From Halocaridina rubra (lineage: Eukaryota; Arthropoda; Malacostraca; Decapoda; Atyidae): DNA of 64,000 bases. The position numbers and the translations under genes are program-made. Shown piece after piece: positions 9,308 through 19,319 of this stretch (the stretch's first letter is position 1; the number at the start of each line of letters is the position of its first letter). The stretch covers positions 1 through 64,000 of the forward strand of contig JAXCGZ010020992.1 of assembly GCA_037179515.1 (NCBI GenBank). Reading direction: 5' to 3'. Under the pieces are notes generated by a model that worked only from the letters and a program-made list of their open reading frames with translations, had not been told where the DNA came from and made no database searches.

Positions 9308-12170
9308 AATTACCTAATTGCGATTACCTAATTGTTTTTACGGGAAAGAGCCCAAAGCTCGTATCTTCCTGTCTCCTGATCGGTTCCATGTTATACTTAG
9401 TGATACTTATCATACCTGTCCTTAAAACTATGGATTGAGATAGCATTAACTACCTCCTCGCTTAGCCAATTCCAATTATCAACTACTCTTACACTGAAAA
9501 AGTATTTCCTTACATCCTGTCAAGAAGTTTTCTTACGAAGCTTCAAACTATGACCTCTAGTTCTAGAGCCAGCCATATCAAAATATCGATCCCTATCCAC
9601 TCTATCATAACCATGAAGGAATTTAAAGACTGTCACCATATCCCCCCTCACTCTTCTAGCTTCGAGTGATGGTAAATCTAATTCCCTCAGCCTCTCATCA
9701 TAACTGAGATTGCGTATTTCTGGCACCAATTTCGCGGCATGTCTTTGAACTTTTTCAAGCTTAGGTATGTGCTTTTTCAAGTGTGGATTCCAAAAGGGGG
9801 CTGCATATTCGAGTTTTGGCCTCGCATAGGTTACATAAATATTTCTGAACATTTCCTTGTCCATGTGCCCGAAGGCTACCCTTACATTTCATAAGAATGC
9901 ATAAGCTGCTCTTACTATGCCATTTATATGTATTTCTGGAGACAAATCTGCCAGTATGTTTACTCCTAGATCTCTCTCATTTTCTGTCTCTTGAAGTTGT
10001 ACTCCAGCCACCGAGTAGTCAAGCTTGGGCCTTCTTGTACTTGTATCCATTCTCATTACCTTACATTTTGAAGTATTGAATTTCATTAGCCACTTTTCTG
10101 ACCACTCATGCAAACTATTTAAATCTTCCTGAAGTTCCCTATCATTGTTCTCGTTTTTTACTTTCTTCACAATCTTTGCATCATCTGCAAACATATTCAT
10201 GAATGAATTTACAGACTCTGGTAGGTCATTTACATATACAAGGAACAAAAGTGGCCCTAAAACTGAACCCTGTGGAACTCCACTACTAACTCTTCTCCAT
10301 TCAGACACTGAGTGTCTTACTCTAATCTTCTGTTCCCTTCCTTCTAAGTAAGTTTTTATCCATTCCAAGACAATTCCACCTATTCTAGCCATTGCTTGCA
10401 GCTTCCTAATAAGTCTCCCAAGCGGAACAGTGTCAAATGCTTTCTGGAAGTCTAGGAATATGCAATCTGCCCAGCCCTCTCTTTCCTGTAAAATTCGGCT
10501 TACCTCATCATAAAATTCTAATAAGTTTGTTACTGTTGATCTACCTTCTCTGAAGCCATGTTGTCTCACTGACAAAAAGTTGAAGGATTCCAAGTGAAGA
10601 GAGATATGTTTCCTTAGTAGTTTCTCCATAACTTTGCAAACTATGCTGGTCAAGGAAACTGGTCTATAGGTCAGAGCCGTATCCCTCCTTCCCTTTTTGA
10701 AGATAGGTATCACATTTGCTTGTTTCCAGCAGCTTGGAATCTCCCCAGCCTCCAGTGACTTTTTAAATATGATAGTGCGACTGATATTGAGTTTGCGCAT
10801 TTTTTAAGTACATGAGGGGATATGTCATCAGGACCTGTAGCTTTATGAACATCTAAATCCATCAGCACTTTGCATACCTCTGTGGCTGCAAGGTTGCTGT
10901 TCTCTAATACTGGCCCTTGAGCTTCTATCTCTGCAATCTGAGGGGGTGGGGTATTTTCTACAGTAAATACTGACTGAAACTCCTTGTTCAATTCTTTGCA
11001 GATCTCTTCATCCATCTCAGTGATGCTTCCATCCGCTCTCTTTAGCCTTAAAACCTGTTCTTTTACCTTCAGTTTTCCTCTGATAAAACTGTGGAAAAGC
11101 TTGGGATTTTCTTTAGCCTTCTGGTGATGTTCCTCTCATAGTCTCTCTCAGCCTCTCTCATTTTACTTAGGTAGTCATTTCTTGCTCTTTTGTAGGTTTG
11201 CCAGGCATTTATGTTTTTTCTCTTCCTATACCTTTTCCAGCATTTGTCTCTCCACTCATTATCAAACCATTTCTCTCTGGCATGAATTACACCTACTTTG
11301 GTGACAGGTATGCAGCAATCTACTATCTTCCCATATTTCTCACAAAAGATGTAATACATTTCTTGTACAGATCTGTTGTAAAATAAGGTTCTCCAGTCAA
11401 TCACTGCAAAAAGCTCATTCATTTTGATGTAATCTCCTTTCAGATAGTTCCTCCTCATGTCCTCATTGCCTCTACTCTCAGGCAGAATACCTTCAATGAT
11501 ATACTCCATCAACAACACACAGTGGTCACTCTTTCCAATTGGTGATTCATACTCATTTTTTTCAATATCCAACACATTATATGTGAATACTAGATCAAGT
11601 AGTGATGGCTCATTCCCACCCCTGGCCTTCGTTGGTTCCATTACATGTTGGTGTAGGAAATTCCCTTGTACGCAATCTAGGAATCTTGCCCCGAATGAGT
11701 CCTCACCACTGTGTGGGTCAAGATTTATCCAATCTATCTCTTTATGATTAAAATCTACCATAATCAAAATCCTACATTTTCTCTCCCGTGCCATGTTAAC
11801 AACTGAGTTTATGACTTCAGTAGTACCTATATGACTTTCCTCATAAACTTCTAGCCTATTCTGGTTCCTTGGTGGGTTATATAGAACAGTTATTATAATG
11901 CTCTCTGACCCAGTATTTATGCGAGCAACAAGAAATTCCTTGAACTCACTTTCTATAGCCAAGTTTATTTCTTCAACATGAATCCTTTCACTTATGAGCA
12001 GTGCTATCCCTCCACCAGTCCTCTGATATCTTTCAACCCTTAATATTCTGAAGCCCTTAGGAAAAACTGTGACACTGTTTATGTCCTCACGCAACTTAGT
12101 CTCTGTAATTGCTACTATATCTGCCTTACTGTTGTGAATACTATCTTTTAATTCTACTGCCTTACCAGAG
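9308..12170 (-). pseudogene. LINE family B copy 1 (ORF2, broken, 5' deleted)
   Basis: Minus-strand copy of an endonuclease/RT protein. Endonuclease motifs: a DFNHKEIDW segment read as VDFNHKEIDW (11743-11776), and GKSDHCVLL. RT motifs: FLDFQKAFDTVP, SSGVPQGSVLGPLLFLVYVNDLP and MFADDAKI. It is split into at least four frames (9520-9864, 9889-10800, 10710-11015, 11069-12094) by indels and a stop near 9522. Its 3' end carries two 14-bp tail units. The 5' end stops at 12170, joined to flank R. Comparison with the copy at 42.9-47.0 kb shows that the start of ORF2, all of ORF1 and the 5' region (about 1.65 kb) were deleted. Confidence 0.9.
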
Positions 12171-12215
12171 AAATGACAACAAGAGATATGGTTCAGCCAT
12201 AGGCCTCTAACACAT
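12171..12215. repeat. Flank R, left part (interrupted by family B copy 2)
   Basis: AATGACAACAAGAGATATGG to CTAACACAT is identical in content to 47452-47494. At 47494 the sequence runs straight on into AGGCGCCAGTTG. Here that continuation is found only after the LINE at 12216-15533, at 15539. The last five bases, CACAT, are repeated at 15534-15538. Confidence 0.9.
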
Positions 12216-12223
12216 TATAATAA

Positions 12224-12619
12224 CTTGAAGAAAATAAAGCTAGCATTGTAGACCTGATAAGAAAGCTTGGAGTAGTATGTGGTCCTGAGGATATTGTAAA
12301 CATACACCAACTAGGTAAATATTCGAGGGAAGGAAAGCCGAGACCAACAAAAGTAACCTTTGAGAGAGGGGAAACATGTAGGGAAATATTGTTGAGAAAA
12401 AAAAGTCTAAAAGACCTTCAAGAATGCAAAGAAGTGTTCATTAGACGATACAGAACACAGGAAGAGATGGGAAAGATCAAAAACTTGTTGCAAGAGGCAA
12501 GAAGGTTAAATGATGAAAGAAATGAAGAAGAGAAGAAAAATTTTCGTTACAGAATACTTCCAGACAAAGGGGAGATAAAGAAGATAATGACAGAAGATCA
12601 GGGGATGGGGCCTCATTAA
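12224..12619 (+). pseudogene. Family B ORF1, C-terminal part (RNA-binding protein)
   Basis: An open frame from the truncation point to TAA at 12617. It covers the RRM-like half (VDLIRKLGVV..EDIVNIHQLG, then KPRPTKVTFERGE) and a basic C-terminal domain (VFIRRYRTQEEM). The same architecture, coiled coil plus RRM-like domain plus C-terminal domain, is seen complete at 45829-46961. Such ORF1 proteins bind LINE RNA as chaperones in the RNP. The N-terminal coiled coil is lost here by 5' truncation. Unlike copy 3 it keeps eight A at 12397-12404, so the frame through LLRKKSLKDLQ is intact. Confidence 0.8.
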
Positions 12620-15444
12620 GATTGTTATACACAAATGCTGATGGATTAGCTGGTAAGGCAGTAGAATTAAAAGATAGGATCCACAACAGTAAGGCAGATA
12701 TAGTAGCAATTACAGAGACTAAGTTGAGTGAGGACATAAACAGTGTCACAGTTTTTCCTAAGGGCTTCAGAATACTAAGGGTCGAAAGATCTGAGAGGAC
12801 TGGTGGAGGGATAGCACTGCTCATAAGTGAGAGGATTCAAGTTGAAGAAATAAACTTGGCTATAGAAAGTGAGTTCAGGGAATTTCTTGTTGCTCGCATA
12901 AATACTGGGTCAGAGAGCATTATAATAACTGTTGTATACAACCCACCAAGGAACCAAAATAGGCTTGAAATTTATGAGGAAAGTCATATAGGTACTATTG
13001 AAGTCATAAACTCAGTTGTTAATATGGCACGGGAGAAAAAATGTAGGATTTTGATTATGGGAGACTTTAATCATAAAGAGATAGATTGGATAAATCTTGA
13101 CCCACACAGTGGTGAGGACTCATTTGGGGCAAGATTCCTAGATTGCGTACAAGGGAATTTCCTACACCAACATGTAATGGAACCAACAAGAGCCAGGGGT
13201 GGGGATGAGCCATCACTACTTGATCTAGTGTTCACAGATAATGTGTTGGATATTGAAAATATTGAGTATGAACCACCAATTGGAAAGAGTGACCACTGTG
13301 TGTTGTTGATGGAGTATATCATTGAAGACATTCTTCCTGAGAGTAGAGGCACTGAGGACATGAGGAGGAACTATCGGAAAGGAGATTACATCAAAATGAA
13401 TGAGCTTTTTGCAGTTATTGACTGGAGAACCTTATTTTACAACAAATCTGTACAAGAAATGTATGACATCTTTTGTGAGAAATATGGGAAGATAGTAGAT
13501 TGCTGCATACCTGTCACCAAAGTAGGTGTAATTCATTCCAGAGAGAAATGGTTCGATAATGGGTGTAAAAGAGCTAAGGAGTGGAGAGACAAATGCTGGA
13601 AAAGGTATAGGAGGAGAAAAAACATAAATGCCTGGCAAACCTACAAAAGAGCAAGAAATGACTACCTAAGTAAAAGGAGAGAGGCAGAGAGAGATTATGA
13701 GAGGGACATCACCAGGAAGGCTAAAGAAAATCCCAAGCTTTTCCACAGCTTTATCAGAGGAAAACTGAAGGTAAAAGAACAGGTTTTAAGGCTAAAGAGA
13801 GCGGATGGAAGCATCACTGAGACGGACGAAGAGATCTGCAAAGAATTGAACAAGGAGTTTCAGTCAGTATTTACAGTAGAAAATACCCCACCCCCTCAGA
13901 TTGCAGTGATAGAAGCTCAAGGGCCGGTATTAGAGAACATCAACCTTACAGCCACAGAGGTATGCAAAGCGCTGATGGATTTAGATGTTCATAAAGCTAC
14001 AGGTCCTGATGACATATCCCCACATGTGCTTAAAAAATGCGCAAACACAATATCAGTGGCACTAAGTATCATATTTAAGGAGTCACTGGAGTCGGGGGAG
14101 ATTCCAAGATGCTGGAAACAAGCAAATGTGATACCTATCTTCAAAAAGGGAAGGAGGGATACGGCTCTGAACTATAGACCAGTTTCCTTGACCAGCATAG
14201 TTTGCAAACTTATGGAGAAACTACTAAGGAAACATATCTCTCTTCACTTGGAATCCTTCAACTTTTTGTCAGTGAGGCAACATGGCTTCAGAGAAGGAAG
14301 ATCAACAGTAACAAACTTATTAGAATTTTATGATGAGGTAAGCCAAATCTTACAGGAAAGAGAGGGCTGGGCAGATTGCATATTCCTAGACTTCCAGAAA
14401 GCGTTTGACACTGTTCCACATGGGAGACTTATTAGGAAGCTGCAATCAATGGCTAGAATAGGTGGAAATGTCTTGGAATGGATAAAAACTTACTTAGAAG
14501 GAAGGGAACAGAGGGTTAGAGTAAGACACTCAGTGTCTGAATGGAGAAGAGTTAGTAGTGGAGTTCCACAGGGTTCAGTTTTAGGGCCACTTTTGTTCCT
14601 TGTATATGTAAATGACCTACCAGAGTCTGTAAATTCATTCATGAATATGTTTGCAGATGATGCAAAGATTGTGAAGAAAGTAAAAAACGAGAACAATGGT
14701 AGAGAACTTCAGGAGGATCTAAATAATCTGCATGAGTGGTCAGAAAAGTGGCTAATGAAATTCAATACCTCAAAATGTAAGGTAATGAGAATGGGTACAA
14801 GTGCAAGAAGGCCCAAGCTTGACTACTCGGTGGCTGGAGTACAACTTCAAGAGACAGAAAATGAGAGAGATCTAGGAGTAAACATACTGGCAGATTTGTC
14901 TCCAGAAATACATATAAATGGCGTAGTAAGGGCAGCATATGCATTCTTATCAAATGTAAGGGTAGCCTTCAGGCACATGGACAAGGAAATGTTCAGAAAT
15001 ATTTATGTAACCTATGTGAGGCCAAAACTCGAATATGCAGCCCCCTTTTGGAATCCGCACTTGAAAAAGCACATAGCTAAGCTTGAAAAAGTTCAAAGAC
15101 ATGCCACAAAACTGGTGCCAGAAATATGCAATCTCGGTTATGATGAGAGGCTGAGGGAATTAGACTTGCCATCACTCGAAGCTAGAAGAGTAAGGGGGGA
15201 TATGGTGACAGTCTTTAAATTCCTTCATGGTTATGATAGAGTGGATAGGGATCGATATTTCGATATGGCTGGCTCTAGAACTAGAGGTCATAGTTTGAAG
15301 CTTCGTAAGAAAACTTGTTTGCAGGATGTAAGGAAATACTTTTTCAGTGTAAGAGTAGTTGATAATTGGAATTCGCTAAGCGAGGAGGTAGTTAATGCTA
15401 TCTCAATCCATAGTTTTAAGGACAGGTACGATAAGTATCACTAA
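12526..15444 (+). CDS. Family B ORF2: endonuclease-reverse transcriptase
   Basis: Uninterrupted frame; the region from 12622 encodes 940 residues. The N-terminal APE-type endonuclease has LLYTNADGL, AITETKL (Glu), IMGDFNHKEIDW (Asp/Asn) and GKSDHCVLL (His). The RT has IPIFKKGRRDTALNYRPVSL, FLDFQKAFDTVP (first catalytic Asp), GVPQGSVLGPLLFLVYVNDLP and MFADDAKI at 14647-14670 (catalytic Asp pair at 14656-14661). It ends with a C-terminal domain finishing FKDRYDKYH. No RNase H. This is CR1/Jockey-group architecture and acts in target-primed reverse transcription. The frame is open back to 12526, overlaps ORF1 by 94 nt in the -1 frame and contains no early ATG (it is GTT/TTG-rich up to YTNADGL). 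Expression may therefore need frameshifting or reinitiation. It looks capable of coding, but the element itself is 5'-truncated. Confidence 0.88.
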   Translation, partial: RREEKFSLQNTSRQRGDKEDNDRRSGDGASLRLLYTNADGLAGKAVELKDRIHNSKADIVAITETKLSEDINSVTVFPKGFRILRVERSERTGGGIALLISERIQVEEINLAIESEFREFLVARINTGSESIIITVVYNPPRNQNRLEIYEESHIGTIEVINSVVNMAREKKCRILIMGDFNHKEIDWINLDPHSGEDSFGARFLDCVQGNFLHQHVMEPTRARGGDEPSLLDLVFTDNVLDIENIEYEPPIGKSDHCVLLMEYIIEDILPESRGTEDMRRNYRKGDYIKMNELFAVIDWRTLFYNKSVQEMYDIFCEKYGKIVDCCIPVTKVGVIHSREKWFDNGCKRAKEWRDKCWKRYRRRKNINAWQTYKRARNDYLSKRREAERDYERDITRKAKENPKLFHSFIRGKLKVKEQVLRLKRADGSITETDEEICKELNKEFQSVFTVENTPPPQIAVIEAQGPVLENINLTATEVCKALMDLDVHKATGPDDISPHVLKKCANTISVALSIIFKESLESGEIPRCWKQANVIPIFKKGRRDTALNYRPVSLTSIVCKLMEKLLRKHISLHLESFNFLSVRQHGFREGRSTVTNLLEFYDEVSQILQEREGWADCIFLDFQKAFDTVPHGRLIRKLQSMARIGGNVLEWIKTYLEGREQRVRVRHSVSEWRRVSSGVPQGSVLGPLLFLVYVNDLPESVNSFMNMFADDAKIVKKVKNENNGRELQEDLNNLHEWSEKWLMKFNTSKCKVMRMGTSARRPKLDYSVAGVQLQETENERDLGVNILADLSPEIHINGVVRAAYAFLSNVRVAFRHMDKEMFRNIYVTYVRPKLEYAAPFWNPHLKKHIAKLEKVQRHATKLVPEICNLGYDERLRELDLPSLEARRVRGDMVTVFKFLHGYDRVDRDRYFDMAGSRTRGHSLKLRKKTCLQDVRKYFFSVRVVDNWNSLSEEVVNAISIHSFKDRYDKYH
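12538..12544 (+). promoter_or_regulatory. Candidate -1 ribosomal frameshift heptamer (A AAT TTT)
   Basis: In the ORF1 reading frame the codons are AAG AAA AAT TTT CGT, which gives the X XXY YYZ heptamer A-AAT-TTT in correct zero-frame phase. A -1 slip enters exactly the ORF2 frame (positions congruent to 12541), and the heptamer lies within the 94-nt ORF1/ORF2 overlap. The same string is present in copy 3 (complement near 45908). Phase and overlap are seen; function is inference. Confidence 0.4.
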
Positions 15445-15538
15445 GTCTAAAAATGGAACCGATCAGGAGACGGGAAGATACGAGCTTTGGGCTCTTTCCC
15501 GTAAACACAATTAGGTAATCACAATTAGGTAATCACAT

Positions 15539-16097
15539 AGGCACCAGTTGCCGATAGAGGTCAAAATTGTCACAAAGTTCAACTCGCTCCCACGAGAGAA
15601 GAAAACCAATATCTTCATGTACGTATGTACGTGCACCAGTGAAAATACACATACAGGCCCTCCTTTGTATTTGATAGGCCTTCTTGATAGCCCCACCCTG
15701 ACACTGCCCATGAAGGGAGGGAACTCTCTTTTCTCTGAAGCCTATTTTACAAGGCTGTACAAACCTACCATGCCCTGCCTTCTTGGTCATACAAGAAAGT
15801 AAAAGTTAATTGTAGATAGAGAGTCTCAGTGAGAACTTGACCGGGGCACGAATAAGATCTCTTAAAATTTTATCTCATGGGGACAGGGAACTTTGAGGTA
15901 TAGATGGGGAGCTCTGAGGTGTAGAATAAGTTTAGAACTAAATAAACAAATATAAACTATGCGATACATATCTGTTATAGCGCTACTTTAATTAATTACT
16001 AAGAACAGTCATAAGATATTGAAGATATTCTGGTGAGATATAACTCTACGAATTTCAAGGCAATTATCGTTTTAGGAAAGAATACTAATATGTCAGT
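15539..16097. repeat. Flank R, right part (unclassified repeat, ~560 bp)
   Basis: Homologous along its whole length to 47495-48045. Shared landmarks are TCACAAAGTTCAACTCG, CACGAGAGAAGAAAACC, GGGAGGGAACTCTCTTTTCT, TTGACCGGGGCACGAATAAG and CAAGGCAATTATCGT. Homology stops at GTCAG (16097/48042). A minus-strand frame with the peptide IGFREKRVPSL..GQCQGGAIKKA is open in both copies, but no protein family is recognisable. It may be host sequence of a duplicated locus or the 5' region of an element. Confidence 0.85.
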
Positions 16098-16117
16098 GGC
16101 AGTAATGCAGTACGATC

Positions 16118-16540
16118 ATGCCTAGATTACCGGGAAGAGACGAGAAGAAATTAATGCCAATGCATCTCGTGCTGTGCAAAATGCAAGAAACAGATAATAA
16201 CGCATCTCTGGAAGCAATATCGGAGGTAGAAAAGATTTGTCTAATCCTCAAATTAGAAGAAACTTCAAGATGCCTAAAAGCAAGCGGTGAGACTGCACCC
16301 TCAAGGAGAGGTAGTGTTGCCGACGGCGACATCGACGGTGACACTGAGAGTGATGCCTCAGGCTCCAATGACTCTCACAGTATCGAAAAAGCACAGCCAG
16401 TCACACCTCATCCCCGTCCCCATATAGGCAAGGCACTCTACAGTAAGAATTGTCCCATGCATTTTGGCTCCGAAGGAAAGTTGCTGAAACTTTGCTCACG
16501 AAGGCTGAGAAATGTCAACTGGGAGAGAGATTCAGCGTGA
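16118..16540 (+). CDS. Hypothetical ORF, 140 residues
   Basis: ATG-started frame (MPRLPGRDEKKLMPMHLV) with a Leu-rich first half, an acidic Ser/Asp-rich middle (GDIDGDTESDASGS) and a basic end (SRRLRNVNWERDS). It begins just after flank R homology ends. A second short frame (16544-16786; basic, RRRENQRAQKKGKPPPP) follows after a stop in another frame. I recognise no domain. It could be an exon, an old element or chance. The locally higher GC content and biased composition are the only reasons to list it. Confidence 0.25.
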   Translation: MPRLPGRDEKKLMPMHLVLCKMQETDNNASLEAISEVEKICLILKLEETSRCLKASGETAPSRRGSVADGDIDGDTESDASGSNDSHSIEKAQPVTPHPRPHIGKALYSKNCPMHFGSEGKLLKLCSRRLRNVNWERDSA

Positions 16541-17406
16541 TTCATGTATCTCACCATGCGGCCCACTGTGAATGTTGCTTTAAGAAACAACGCCCCTACC
16601 AGGCATCATTTGTTGCTGAATTCAACTAAGAAGATGCCTGGAATGGTGAATCGGCGATTTTACAAGATATATGGACGATGTCGGCGAGAAAACCAACGAG
16701 CCCAGAAGAAAGGAAAACCCCCTCCTCCAGCGTCAGTGGCCGTGACATTCTTCATGCAGCATTCCAAAATGGCTAAGTGCTTGTGATTTTTATCCAGTGA
16801 GTAATGGAACAATTATTAAAAGAAATTGAGGACGGAGGACTCCGCCATTTTACTTTGTAGTTATGCTTTGACTCAGCCACCCCGTATATAAAAGAGAGTA
16901 TGGCTTTAGTAAATTAATAGAAGTAGAATTTCTGTACCCATTACTAAATTAGATAATTTGTACTAATAGCCATAAGCAGTAATCAACTCGATATTGTTAT
17001 AATTAGATCAATATTACGAATAATAGTGTGAAGGGTGTTCCATTTAACTTTATTATTGCCTAAGTAAAGTATTAAACAGACGAAGGTATTGATTTTATTT
17101 GAAAAAAAATTAATGTACATGTAAAATTATTTTTATATTAATTTCTTAAAGCAAAAGTAGAGTAATTTTATCGAGTAACGTTTGCAAAAGTGACAGTGTT
17201 TAAGAATAAAATATAAACTGTAGAGTTTGTATATACTCCGAAATGAGCGTAAGAATTATATTGAGAAATAAACTTGAAGCCGCTTTTAAGATTTTTCTTT
17301 ATCGCGTGTGATTTTTACCAAAAGGAATGCGGAAGTGACTGTTCGATCTCTCAACTTCGTTATTATAGAGTAATAGTAACTGTAATGATTTTTCCTATCA
17401 AAATAT
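16541..17406. other. No supported gene; TATA-like site at 16885
   Basis: AT-rich flank of the LTR element. TATATAAAAG at 16885-16894 follows GACTCAGCCACCCCG and resembles a core promoter, but no transcript-like frame starts downstream. The same host sequence continues after the LTR element at 28212. Confidence 0.3.
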
Positions 17407-17411
17407 GTGTA

Positions 17412-19315
17412 TGTGACAGAGTGTTTCGCTCAAAGTCACCAGAGGCTGTTAGATGCCTTTATTAAATAAATTAGTAACATAACTGTTATTTTCTAACTAA
17501 AAAAATAATTCCCACTTCTTGACTTTTGCAGATTATGATTATTTGCAATTTGTATTTTAGCTTATAGCTAATTTTAAATATACCTTATTTACTCTTCTTG
17601 TACGTGTAGAAGTATAGCCCCGATATAAAGGCTGCTCCTATTTTCTGTCTGCTACGAGCCAAGAAAATTATGACATTGTTTACCAGTAACCTAACTTTTC
17701 ATTATTATTCTCGTTTTATTTTATTTGCTTCCACTTGTTGCACCTAAAAATACTGTCTCTCCCTTGCATCTCTGCTATAATTGCATGCCAGGGACCACCA
17801 CTAAAATAGTCCTTAAAATGATATCCGAGCCAATTACTGCTCTAGAAATGTATCCTACAGATGAACTCACCAGGAGGGACAATGAGACCCTTTTTTTTTT
17901 GGCGCCGAGACTGCCCAGAGGCAACATCTCGCCTGAGCAGTCTAAGTTTATTTCAAATCTTAATTACGTGGCATCTTCACAGGAATTCATCTAGCACAAC
18001 AAGGTGAGGGATAGTGTATGGTAAAGCTCGTGGGTCAAGCAAATTGGTTTATTTTTGAGAATTAGTTACATTCGTTACTGGATAAATCTTATGGATTTTT
18101 ATTCTCAGATTCCATTCCCATACACACGAAATTTTGTAGATTACCAAACTGGAATCTCACATGCCAAAGTTAATTCCTTAACCTGTAAATTACAGCTGAT
18201 ATATATTGCTGAGAAGTTTCTTTTCACTGAATGTGATAAACGAAAATCTCATCCTCTGAAGACTGGTTATGAGCCCGTAAAAATCTATCTCTTTTCCTAA
18301 TAAATTCTAATTTCATTTCACCCCTTTCTATCATCGTAATTAAAGTGTTTTACGTCAAAAACTCGTCAATAAAGCTATTTGCTATACAAATTGCAAATAT
18401 TTAAAAGGTAATTTTTCCCAGTTGGCTTTGCAAATATTTCTTGTTAACCACAATTTAATGAATGCATACTGTATTTATCTTGCTAATTCTTCATATGTTG
18501 GGGATAAAGTGTTTTGAGTTATAAGTTGCAAATACCTCAAAAGGTGGTTTTGCACCCTTTTTTTCATTGCAAACAGTTCTTGATAACCACAAGTGAATGA
18601 ATACTGTATTTATCTCGTAGATTCTTCCTTTATCCTAAATAGAGTGTTTTACCATATTAATTGTTAATCAGTAATAAGCATTGCAACTTTTGTGGTTGCC
18701 CACAATTTAAGGAATACATACAGTACTGTATTTGTTTGCTTATTCTTCATTTATTGTGAATATATTGTTTTCTTTAAAAACCAGTAAAGAATTAATGGTT
18801 TTGTATGCTATTATGGTAGCATAAATATTTCTGGTTAGCTGTGAATAACCAATATATTTTCATCCAGTAAAATGACATTGGAAACTCATTATAGGTGTGC
18901 TCATGCTTTCAGTTTCCCATTATAAACAGTGTGTCATTTCTGTTTCTGATATTGCAGTGTCCTGTATTCTACCCTGCCTGTGTGACAGAGGTAATCATCG
19001 AGTTGAGGCCAAAGTCTTGGCATACGTCCGTGGTGCCGGGAAACGAAATCGTGCTCACCACCTCCGGGATTCGAGGCAGCATTTCATAAAATTTAATTTG
19101 AGAAATTTAATTCAATTCTTTTAATGTCATTGTATTTCCAAAATTAAAAGAAAGTTGAATTCTGAGTTTCATTTAACCGACTAATGGTAATAGAGATGGG
19201 GTGTTCAAGTACAAATATCTGTCCTGTCTGTTTGTGAGCTCTTAACCGAGCTCGGTACTTTGAGTCCCCTTAGTAAAACAGAATCTTAACAACACTCTAG
19301 CATCCAACCCCAACA
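17412..19315 (+). repeat. 5' LTR (1904 bp)
   Basis: Begins TGTGACAGAGTGTTTCGCTC and ends CTAGCATCCAACCCCAACA (TG...CA). It matches 26310-28206 nearly base for base. It is unusually long for a Gypsy element. It contains an open frame of 89 codons (17725-17994) that is also open in the 3' LTR, and several AATAAA-like signals. A run of ten or more T near 17891 is shorter in the other LTR. Confidence 0.97.
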
Positions 19316-19319
19316 AGAT

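Larger units (their letters stand above)
12216..15538 (+). mobile_element. LINE family B copy 2, young 5'-truncated insertion
   Basis: Plus-strand insertion that begins inside ORF1 (homology to the ORF1 of copy 3 starts at about 12222) and ends in two units of a 14-bp tail (CACAATTAGGTAAT). The candidate target duplication is CACAT (12211-12215 and 15534-15538). The unoccupied site survives at 47490-47494. It holds the tail of ORF1 and a complete, uninterrupted ORF2. Together with copy 1 it forms a head-to-head inverted pair. Confidence 0.9.

Noticed and set aside
14490..14953. Minus-strand frames opposite the LINE B RT (and similar ones at 10145, 43749, 30991 and 34348)
   Set aside because: They are antisense shadows of conserved RT motifs: they recur wherever the RT does and match no protein.
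16885..16894. TATA-box promoter of a gene or of another LTR
   Set aside because: No coding frame, no repeated partner and no terminal repeats nearby; single TATA-like strings are expected in AT-rich DNA.
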